Source: Mugil cephalus
Lineage: Eukaryota; Chordata; Actinopteri; Mugiliformes; Mugilidae
NCBI RefSeq assembly: GCF_022458985.1
Contig: NC_061771.1
Coordinates: forward strand, 24,854,001-24,918,000
Direction: 5' to 3'
DNA: 64,000 nt
Shown here piece after piece: positions 1 to 9,183 of the stretch (the first letter of the stretch is position 1; every line of letters starts with the position of its first letter). A model generated the notes under the pieces. It did not search any database and was not told the DNA's origin. It worked only from the letters and a program-made list of their open reading frames with translations. A program made the translations under genes and the position numbers.

Positions 1-1045
1 TCCAGTACTGATTCCAGGGCCTTTTCATAGCAGAATACGCTCTGGAAACTATACCATGAGAAAAATAAAACCAAAAACCTCAATGCAAAGTTATTTACCA
101 TGCATGCAGTGTCAATTCAAACGGTTGTAAACTATAAGCAAACTAATATTTTCTTACAAATTTGTACATTTCTTGCAAACATTGAGCTAAAAATGTTTAC
201 ATTTCCAAGGAATCCCACTGTCCACATGTGGACCTCAGCGTATTAGATCTTTGTTGTGACAGACTTTTGTTAAATTCCCATATCATATTCAACATACGAC
301 AATTAACGATGAAATTTTATTAGATGTTTTTTTTTTTTTTTTTTTTTACCTTGTGGACATTTTCTGGCCTCACCAGATTCCAGCATAAGTGTCCATGTTT
401 TTGTGCAACAGGTTCCACTTGCACAGAATTAAATATTATGGTGTTCACATATGTGGACACCGGGTCCTAGGACAGACTGTTAAGTGGTTTAAGTACCAAA
501 AGGTTATAATAATAATTTAAAAAAAAAAAGAAAAAGCATTTCATTTAAACCGGTGTATCTGTGTTCTGTTGGAGATTCCTTTAAATAAATGAGATAAATT
601 TAGAGAAAGAGAAAAGACAGTTTATAAGCTTTTGGAAGCACGAAACAGAGCTTCTTTAAAAATACTTTTCATCCACTTTTTCAGCCGTCATTCAAATCAA
701 GTAATCTAGTGCTGTCTCCAAAATCTTTATCCTTAAAAGAATTACTGAAATTCCTGGCAGTAAATTTTTCCGGGCCATTCTCAGCTCAAGATTTAAGGAT
801 AGTTCTTCAGTAATTCATATGAGCAGCAGAGTCATAATAAATGAGGAACGAGGATGTTTAACGGTGATAAATAAACTTTAAAATCTCATTGGACACACTC
901 CTCTTGTCTAAACATCACTAAGTAAAGCCAGACTTGAGGTATTAATAAAACCAGTACAAGTAATGATCATTGTTGTGGTTCCTGTATTTATTGCGCTCAT
1001 TGAAATGTATATTCTATTTGCAAATGTAACGCTGGAGCCATTATA
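1..1045. other. AT-rich intergenic DNA, no gene seen
   Basis: No exon-like reading frame, RNA gene or recognisable mobile element was found. The stretch is AT-rich and includes a run of about 20 T near 328-348. It is the far upstream flank of the persephin gene. Confidence 0.6.
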
Positions 1046-1248
1046 ATGGCTAAATTCTTTCATTGGTCTCATCGGTGGTTAATTCTACACATTTTTTAGT
1101 TTTTTTTTAGGGAAAAATCCCGGTTATGGTGGATGAAAACGATATTTCACAGCCAGTAGATGGGAATCTAATTTAGATTCATGGGTGAACCATACACAGT
1201 TGACAAAATGACAGAGGATGTACATTTTTTTGTTGTTGTTGTTGTTGT
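1046..1248 (+). repeat. Left arm of a 203-bp inverted repeat flanking pspn
   Basis: This segment, running from ATGGCTAAATTC to a short TTG-repeat tract, is matched at about 95% identity by the reverse complement of 4318-4520. The match covers the whole length, including the central ATTTAGATTCATG block and the GACAAAATGACAGAGG block. No coding frame or target duplication is visible. It could be a small interspersed repeat inserted twice, or the arms of a larger foldback-type element. Confidence 0.8.
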
Positions 1249-1428
1249 TTTTATACTATATTATATATTTATACTATATTATTTCATTTGCCCATGTAGA
1301 GATGTCTTTGTTTGTTATTATTGGTATTTTTGACAATCAGTTGTTGGTACAACACAGATGGGACATGCAGTAACATACCAGGTAGGGGTCTGGAGGGTAA
1401 ATTCAAAAAACTAGTGGCTACATGCATC

Positions 1429-1697
1429 AATCAGGCATAACATTATGACCAGTAGAAAAACTCTTGCACCTGACATTCATTCATGTGGATGTTACTTAGA
1501 CATGTAGAGCCCACCTAGACCAGACCAGGCACCCCCACCCCATAGCAATGACACTCCATGTTGGCATCGGTCATCCCCAGCAGGATGATCCACAGAGGCC
1601 CCTCCCCTCAACCCACAGGACCCAAAGCCCCTGTACTGGAGACACAAGGGAGACCGACACAATATTAGGAAAGTGGTCATAATGTTACGCCTGATAC
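1429..1697 (+). mobile_element. Tc1/mariner-derived internally deleted element, copy 1
   Basis: Both ends carry the family inverted repeat: TCAGGCATAACATTATGACC on the left and its reverse complement (GTCATAATGTTACGCCTGA) on the right. The interior keeps the family block with CACCTAGACCAGACCAGGCA and the C-terminal block ending GGAGACACAAGGGAGACC. The interior resembles the central and C-terminal parts of a Tc1-like transposase with the N-terminal half missing. No open transposase remains. Confidence 0.8.
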
Positions 1698-2825
1698 CAT
1701 CAAATGATTCAAAAATAACTGCCTTCCAGTCATCTGTGTCAAATGTAGATCATTTAATTTGGAAATACATTAACACGGCATAAGTGTGTCATGGTCTTTT
1801 AATGAAATGTTTTTAATGAAAAGTTTTCAGTGGTCAGAATGAAGAGGATTTGTTTACACAATCCACATTTTTGGCTTGTAACCGAGAGTTAGTAAAATAT
1901 CACCGATGACTCAGTTTGAGTCAAGTGTCCCAGCGTCTTCCACGAAAAAAAGCCAAAATAGTTTGAAGGTTTGGTAAACTTGTAAATGAAGTTCATTTCA
2001 TACCTTCAGCCTGAATCACATCATTTGCTAAATAAGGTGCACTGAGGTGTTTGCCCAAGCGCCAGGATGGTAGAAGCAGGGAGGCTCCAAATATGCACTT
2101 CCCTCTAAATTCCACTGCCTGCCTGCCGGCTCGGGCCCTATAACCGTTACATAATGCATATTCTACATGTTCTGCGTGTCAGACGCACATTGCTGATTAA
2201 ATCCCTCAATTTATGGAGCAGCTCAACACGAGTCACCCATTGAGGAATGTCTGCTGAAGACGAGTCCTGTTGTCTTCTACTTATAACCTGCCTTTCTTTT
2301 TTTAGTGGTTGACCTTTCCCGAGATCCACTATTTATAACGAGGAAAGGGACGAAAGGCAGAGTCAAACAGATGCAGGGTTGCAAGACATTCCACAGTGAC
2401 TCGGTCTGCCCTTTGTGGCCTCGCGCCGCGCTTCCTCCTTTACGTTTCCTGCGTGCATCATCTGCTACCCCGCGACGTATCTGCTGATTCATTTCTCACG
2501 CATACTTCTCAGCATCATCAGAACATGACATCACTGTCCACTCCTTCACCGCTTTTAAGAAAAGCCCAGACCTCTGGGAATCCATATTGCTATGGGCCAG
2601 CATCCTCTGGAAAAACATCTGGGGGAAACTCAACAATAAACCAGTGATTTACATCAATTAGATAATCCCAACAGGACAAATTCTGGGTCAAGCGCCCGCC
2701 TGCCCTCCTACGCTCCCTGTCAGGCTCAGGTGAGGGGGATAGTCTGTTGGCAAGTAACGGGTTAGTGTCTGTCTCTCCCCTACACCTCCTCGACTCATCC
2801 CTTCACCCCCCTTCATCTCCGAGGG
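1698..2825. other. Upstream flank of pspn, no gene seen
   Basis: No exon or repeat was recognised. The last 700 bp become GC-richer towards the promoter at about 2826, so regulatory sequence for the persephin gene is plausible but cannot be pointed to. Confidence 0.4.
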
Positions 2826-2833
2826 CTATATAT
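2826..2833 (+). promoter_or_regulatory. pspn: Candidate TATA box of pspn
   Basis: CTATATAT lies about 120 bp upstream of the pspn start codon and is followed by a short 5' leader without an in-frame ATG before 2949. Transcription would be expected to start near 2855-2865. This is a sequence match only. Confidence 0.5.
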
Positions 2834-2948
2834 TGGAAGGTTGTGACTTGTCTGCATCTTAAGCATCACTCGCACCCGCAGACACTCGCAGATATACAAA
2901 CAGACGTGTCTGGTTCACTCCGAGCGAGACCAAGAGCAGACTCCGGCC

Positions 2949-3551
2949 ATGAGGTCCCTGTTGAAGCTTTTCGTGATACTGTTCTGCGTCCAGAGGGGAG
3001 AGGGCCGCTGGCTCCGATCGCTGATTGGTGAGTGAAGGCTGAAGTAAAAGGTCACGACCCGCGACTTTTCGCTTTCGGTCGAGTTTGAAAAATCGGGCGC
3101 GGCATTAACTCGTCATCTTTTTCCAGATCAGGATCGAGAAACGGCGTCGGGGGACGGCGACGAGAGAAGCGGACGCGCGGCCGCGGAAGGCGACCGAGCC
3201 CCCGGGGTCGCCCCGGCCGCCCGGTCGCGCCGCTCGACCCTGGAGTCCCAGTGCGGCCTGCGCTCCATCCTGCTGCAGGTCCGAGACCTGGGGCTGGGCT
3301 ACGACTCGGACGAGACCGTCCTGTTCAAGTACTGCAGCGGGAGGTGTCCCCACGCCCGCTCCAACCACGACCTCACCCTCACCAACCTGCTGCTCAGCGG
3401 GGTGCTCCCCCAGCCGGCGCCCGGGGAGCCGTGGCACAACACGCCCTGCTGCAGGCCCACCCACCACGAGGACATGGCCTTCCTGGATAACTCGCACCGC
3501 TGGCACAAGGTGGAGAAACTGTCGGCCGCCGGCTGCAGCTGCGTGAGCTGA
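2949..3551 (+). CDS. pspn: Persephin-like GDNF-family neurotrophic factor
   Basis: Two coding exons, 2949-3027 and 3127-3551, are joined across a 99-bp GT-AG intron (donor GGTGAGTG, acceptor TTTCCAG) and encode 167 aa. The start MRSLLKLFVILFC is a hydrophobic signal peptide. A short acidic and Ala/Arg-rich propeptide ends in the furin-type site RSRR, followed by a mature domain of about 100 aa. The seven cysteines of the GDNF cystine knot are all there: CGLRS, YCSGRC, PCCRPT and CSC, with the family signature LGLGYDSDETVLFKYC. The short propeptide and the ending FLDNSHRWHKVEKLSAAGCSC-like favour persephin over neurturin. Family members are secreted ligands acting through a GFR-alpha co-receptor and RET; for persephin the co-receptor is GFRA4. 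A poly(A) signal lies at 4190. The gene converges on wdr83. Neurturin is the main alternative. Confidence 0.9.
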
Positions 3552-4189
3552 GGACAGTGGACGGCAGTGGCGGTGGCGGTGGCGGCGGCGGGGGGAGGGT
3601 TGATGTGAGAGGAGGAGAGGGCAGGATGTGGTGCGAGATGAGTCGGTGACTGAGAGAAGACAGGTTTGATGGCTGAAAGGTCGAAGCACACAATTAAGCT
3701 ACGCTCTTTGCCACTTCTGGGTGAGAAAACTCAACATTTAAGGTTTAAGTGCTTAACTTCCAGAGCGGAGTTTTAATCTGGAGTATGTACGGGGAATAAG
3801 AAGTGAGCTATGACCGCGGACGCATTGGGTTTGTCCCAGTTTTGCGGTATTGCAAATCTTGATTTACAGATTTTTTTTTTTTTTTAAAGAAAGGGCAGAT
3901 TAAGAGTTACATTCGAGGCATTATTCTTCAACAACCACTTGACTGTTTTTTTTTTTGTAAATAAGCTGACGTGTATTTATTATGCTCACCTTGTTCTTCG
4001 ACAGACATTCTGATCTGATCGAAGACGTTCGGGTCAACAGTCCAGCCACGGTTTAAGAAAAAAAAAAAAAAAAGCAGAGATTGTATTTATGTAAAATAAG
4101 TTATTTATTTATTTGATGCCGTTATTTTATCATGCTTGATTAACTTATTTTGCGATGTGCTCGCCATGTTAATTGTGTGTACAGATGAA

Positions 4190-4195
4190 AATAAA
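4190..4195 (+). terminator. pspn: pspn poly(A) signal
   Basis: AATAAA follows a 640-bp AT-rich 3' UTR after the pspn stop codon. It is the last such hexamer on this strand before the opposing wdr83 transcript. Confidence 0.65.
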
Positions 4196-4273
4196 CGTTC
4201 TAGACCGGTTTCTATGTGAGTTTCATTGGTGTTAAGAGGACCATATGCACCACGGGGTCTGATTTACACAAAG

Positions 4274-4279
4274 TTTATT
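4274..4279 (-). terminator. wdr83: wdr83 poly(A) signal
   Basis: TTTATT on the plus strand is AATAAA on the minus strand, about 420 bp past the wdr83 stop codon. No other canonical hexamer was seen between it and the stop. It places the wdr83 transcript end near 4255, about 60 bp from the expected end of pspn. Confidence 0.55.
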
Positions 4280-4317
4280 CAAGGTTTTTGTATAAAAATG
4301 TATAAATGTTTCACAAA

Positions 4318-4520
4318 CGTACAACAACAACAACAAAAAAAATGTACATCCTCTGTCATTTTGTCAACTGTGTCTGGTTCAGCCATGAATCTAAATTAGA
4401 TTCCCATCTACTGGCTGTGAAATATCGTTTTTATCCACCATAAACGGGGTTTTTCCCTTCACGAGAACTAAAAATGTGTAGAATTAACCACCGATGAGAC
4501 CAATGAAAGAATTTAGCCAT
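4318..4520 (-). repeat. Right arm of the inverted repeat flanking pspn
   Basis: This is the reverse-complement copy of 1046-1248 with the same TTG/CAA tract at its inner end and the same GGCTAAATTC outer end. It lies within the predicted 3' UTR of wdr83. Only scattered substitutions separate the two copies. Confidence 0.8.
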
Positions 4521-4699
4521 TCATTTGTATAACTTTTAACCAAATTAAACATTATTCTCCACATCTATACAGTTTGTATAAACTCCAGTTTGGACTTTAC
4601 TCAACTCTTATTACTGATTTAGTTTCAGTTTTTTATAGGAACCCGTGTTCATTTGCCTCTTAGCACAGGCATGTACTTCTTTCACCCCACCCTCTCCTT

Positions 4700-7600
4700 T
4701 TACGTGGCCATGGCTTCCTCTTCGTCTTTTCCCTCTGGCTCCGTCCCCCACACCTGGACTCGTCCCTCCATGGACGTGAGGAGGCAGGTCTCTGTGGGAT
4801 GGAAGGACAATGACTGGACGACTGCTTTCCCCACCGGGAGCTTCAGGGACAAAGAGCCCTGGAAGGGAGAGAAGCAAGAAAAGAAAACAGAAAAAAAAGA
4901 GTGAACTTTCCGTAAGTATTGGGAACTGGGTGTCTGTGCAGTAATTTCCAAACAAAATCACATGAAGAAGAATCCCAGAGTCACAGACATTTAAATCAGT
5001 TTGATTCCAACTTCACTGTTCACACAGATTTACTGTATGACCAGCACAAAGCATTAATCAGGATATATATAATATATATATATGATGGGTTAAATATCTG
5101 CAAAAGAGACTTCTGACAGAAAAAGATTGAACTGAGATGGATCAATGTTTTCAGTTTGTTCAAAGGTGTTTGTTTTCCTTTTTTCTGAAAAACTGCAATT
5201 AACACTTCTTTCCACAGTGTTCAGCAAAGAGAACAGAAGCGGAGACATTTGAGACTGACAATTTAAATGTAATTAGTACCTTTTTTCTGATCATAAATAT
5301 GCTGCATGAATCTATTAGTGGAGCTGCTAACAAACTCACCTATTCACAAATGACTGTGAACGCTTCATCACTGAACTCTCCCACTTCTCTCTTTGTTTCC
5401 ATCTACTGAGGTTCTGTGTAACTCTTGTACTTCACCTGTTACTGTTTTTTTATTAACTATGTTTTGGAAACATCTTCAAGTGTGTGTGTACGTACTTCTA
5501 CCAGGTCCCAGCAGTAAACGTGTCCGTCCTCTGAGCAACACAGGACGTGGGTGTCTTTACTGGACAGACAGCAGTCCAGCTTGTAGCCCTTCATCTTGTG
5601 TCCCGTATACCTGTACACACAGACATACCAACAGCACGCACTAAACCTCCTATTATCTTTGTTATTAGAGCAAAAAATATTGTTTTATAGTAGTCAAAGA
5701 TGAGAAGTTCGCTTAAGTAATTGGGGGAAATAAGTTTTTGTTTTCTTGTAAAAACCAATGAGAATCATGAGCTAACTCATGATGATCTCTAGATAATTAC
5801 TTAATTTTTGCATATATGGCCATTCTCTGATTCCGCACAGTACGTATCTTTAAAATAGAATTTCAACATGATTTAAAAATTCATAAAGAGGAACCCTGCT
5901 ATAAATAAGCAAACATGAACCCACTCTCCGAGCATTTCCCCGGTGCTCTTGTCCAGGAGTCTGACGGCTGAATCTAAGCTGGAGCTGAGGGTGCACTGAC
6001 CGTCTTGACTGAAGCACACACAGGTGATAGGACCTAGAACACACAAACCCTTAGATAAGTTATGAGAGTCCACTTATACAACTTATATTACAGCAACGTC
6101 TTCTTCTTATAATAATAAACACATTAATAGTTATTACACTTGGTGGAAGTCAAGAACAAATACGATAAACTTCACTCACTGCTGATGAAGTCAACATGCA
6201 GCTGTCCCATTCTCAGGTCGTAGCGTCTCACTCTGCCATCCACCGACCTAAACACAAACGTCTGTTTTAAAAACTACAGCAGAATCTACAGACCCGATCT
6301 CTTTTTTAAAACCCATTTACACGTGACTGGTGGTGGCTATGCTTGATGTGCTGACCCAGTAAGCAGCTCATGCTGTGCCACCTTGAGGCTGCTGACGCTG
6401 TCGCGAGCCTCGTCTAGGACCTGGATGGCCTCGTATCTTCTGGATCTGGTGTCCCAGCATCGCACCGTCCCATCTAAGGACCCTGGAGGACGACAAAACG
6501 CGTGCAACACACATCCAGGATGAATGAATGTGCACATTCTTAGAGTATATGACAGAATGACAATAAGTTCTCACCGCTAGAAACTTTTAACTTAGACTTA
6601 ATTCACATTTCATCACATGAAGTCCCCTGTTGGCACTGTGCAAGAGGCACAACTCACCAGACAAAATGACAGTTGCCTCCTCATTGAACTGCACACAGTT
6701 GACTTTCTGTGAAGGCAAAATTTGAGCAAGATCATTTGAGAGAAAGTGGGAAAAACAAACGAATAAAACAAGAGAACCTAAAATAAAAAAAGCTACAGAT
6801 AACGGAATCTCTCCAGTCTGGTTGTACGCTGTATAATGACAATAAAAAGGCACTTTATTCTATTCTATTCTATTCTATTCTTTTCAAGAACTCACCCCAG
6901 CGTGACCTCTGAGTTTGCGTGTGACCTGCCCTGTGCCCACGTCCCAGAGAATCACCGTCTTGTCAGAGCTACAGGAGCAAATGTGGCTGTTGTCATAGGA
7001 ACTGTGAAATCAGGCAAAAAGGGAAAAAAAATAAAAATATTGCACACAGGGGGAGAGAGGTGTTTTATTCTTCAGTATGTGCATTGTGCAAGTGTAGTGA
7101 TGGACCGAATACATAAAAACTTGTTTGTGTTAGGTTCAAACAGTCAGTCACAGTTTTCATGTCTACGTTATGATGCCGTGTCAAGTCTCTCACCTGTCAG
7201 CGTCCAGAACCTCGTATCCATGGCCACTGTACGTCTTCAGCAAGGTCCCTCGGCTCACGCTCCACAACTTTAAAGATTTGTCGCTGCCACAAGACAGCAG
7301 GTAGTTCCCATCAGCTGAACATGCAGGGAGACAGGAGACAGGAGACAGAGACAGGTATGAGGCCACTAACTCACCCAGGGTACTGGTGTCAGTGATAAAA
7401 CATGGGCATGAACTAAACAAAGAAAACTGAGATCTTGTAATTTTGCATTACATTGTACATTTATTTGTTAAGCTTTTGGTTTGTTTTTGGTTTTGTTTTC
7501 AGTTTGTACCCGTACCAGATGAAGCTGAAATGAGTTGTACCACTAATCAGTACAGACCTCGTTGATGTGAATGGACTAAACCAATACAATAAATGATGTT

Positions 7601-7756
7601 TTTCTTTTCTTTTACTCGTTTTTATTTTCTTTTACTCGTTTTTATTTTGTTACCATTGAAGCGAACAGCTCTGACGGCTCCTTGCCGGCAGTCTATGGTC
7701 CTGAGGAGATGCTGAGGAAGCTGAGGAGCCTCAGGTCTGGGCTCAGGAAACGACAT
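4700..7756 (-). CDS. wdr83: WD40 repeat protein WDR83 (MORG1)
   Basis: Nine coding exons on the minus strand: 7756-7654, 7314-7194, 7001-6896, 6706-6658, 6482-6356, 6247-6180, 6033-5925, 5610-5502 and 4858-4700. All phases agree and give 316 aa (the human protein is 315). The start is MSFPEPRPEAPQLPQ, and WD40 blades follow, for example SCGSDKSLKLW, SSDKTVILWD, GSLDGTVRCWD and CSEDGHVYCWDL. This predicts a seven-bladed propeller. WDR83/MORG1 is a scaffold in ERK signalling, binds the prolyl hydroxylase PHD3 and is found in spliceosomal C complexes. A probable 5' UTR acceptor sits just upstream of the ATG (CACGTAG, exon edge 7764), so the first exon is probably noncoding near 8.3 kb. The junction after exon 5 uses a weak donor (GG/GTCAGC) but is fixed by protein homology. 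Confidence 0.95.
6805..6884 (+). repeat. Retroelement 3' tail with (TTCTA)n
   Basis: AATGACAATAAAAAGGCA is followed by five ATTCT units inside a wdr83 intron. Similar ends (CAATAAAG plus short tandem tail) occur at about 34800. This arrangement is typical of 3' ends of fish LINE/SINE insertions. Only the tail is present. Confidence 0.5.
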
Positions 7757-7764
7757 CACAAAAC

Positions 7765-8433
7765 CTACGTGGAAAAACAAAACACAAACCTGTAAGTCAC
7801 AGCAACAACTTCCTATTACTGTCAGTTCTGCCGCAGCTTTTATTCAACCCAGCAACACAAACTGAAACTTAGTTGACTATTTACTATTCTCACAGCGCAT
7901 AATAAATTTAATTAGCGGCATTTTGTTCACTTCTCCAAACTATTAATAACCTTATTTAGGATCACTGAGGCAGAACTAACACATTAGCACGTATGACCAA
8001 AAAGCAGACACCTTTAGGTAGCTGTATTTTGCTAATTTTATGAACTTACTTTTACGGGTTTGTCAGATTTCAAAGAAGTGCCATGTTGAAATCCATGGTG
8101 GAGCTAGTTTTAAAATATTAAAATATTAACATGCATTAATCTACAGTTTGTAGCCATCAACAGCTCCTTCGTTTCAATTCAGCCTCCATGTTTCCTTGCA
8201 AGCACACGCAATGCACACTGGGATGAAAACGCTCCCGTCAAAGTAAAGGTTTGAAAACATTTTCACCTGTTTCATTCTCGCCCGTGTGGAACGTTAAGCT
8301 TTTATCTTGAAAAACACCGTTAAGGACACCCCACTTCCTCTCTGCTGGTTTCGTGAAGCTTCCGATCAGCTGTCGGTCACTGGGGTTTAAATTCCTTAAA
8401 TTAATTTACTACAGGAGGACTTTGTAGCGTATT
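7765..8433. promoter_or_regulatory. Divergent wdr83 / wdr83os promoter region
   Basis: The two start codons face away from each other across 678 bp. The part near 8240-8430 should contain the promoter(s) and the noncoding first exon of wdr83. No TATA box is obvious. The same head-to-head pairing is known in mammals. Confidence 0.6.
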
Positions 8434-8904
8434 ATGTCCTCCAACAACATGGCAGACCCGAGGAGGCAAAATAAGATTTTAAGGCGAGTATTTTATAACG
8501 GGAACACACAGTTACTTCACGGACTTAGCTTAGTTTAACAGCTAACAGCTAACACATCATGAGTGTAGCCTTAAGGGATTAGCGTTAGCTTAGTTATTTA
8601 GCCGCAGAGCTCAATATTCACAGCTCGTATTATAAGTATAATTATTAATAGGAAGCCTAGTGTAGGTGGGTTAACTGCTCTGTTACTCAAACTAGACACA
8701 TTTCAGCTAATAAGTTATTTTGTGTGTGTGTGTCGTTAGCTTATCTTTGAGCAATCTTTTAGTGTAGTTGCCATTGATTAGTTTATCGTTTACTGAATCA
8801 TTATTTGGTCATATTATATATTTGACTGAAGGCTGTTGTTTATGGTTTAATCCTAATCCGATTCTGTAGTATATTATTGTAATAGTAATGTAGGACCAGA
8901 GGCG

Positions 8905-8960
<56 letters not shown>

Positions 8961-9138
8961 GGAGTTACAAATGTAACTAATTTAAATATATAATGTTTCT
9001 AACGCTTGTCTGGTGGTTTGGTGTGACAGGTACAAGCCCCCCAGCACAGAGACCAACCCCACGTTGGAGGACCCCACTCCTGACTACATGAACCTGCTCG
9101 GCATGATCTTCAGCATGTGTGGACTGATGCTCAAGGTG

Positions 9139-9183
<45 letters not shown>

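Noticed and set aside
2949..3551. Identification as neurturin.
   Set aside because: The mature domain has the shared CGLR and LGLGY motifs, but the short propeptide and the AFLDNSHRW...LSAAGCSC ending are closer to persephin. Neurturin remains a minor alternative.
3105..3689. 194-codon open frame on the minus strand over pspn exon 2, plus two other overlapping frames.
   Set aside because: The GC-rich exon leaves few stops on the other strand. The plus strand has a complete cystine-knot protein with correct splice sites, so these are shadows.
6836..7273. 145-codon plus-strand frame across wdr83 introns and exons.
   Set aside because: It is antisense to wdr83 exons 2 and 3 and spans introns, with no independent support.
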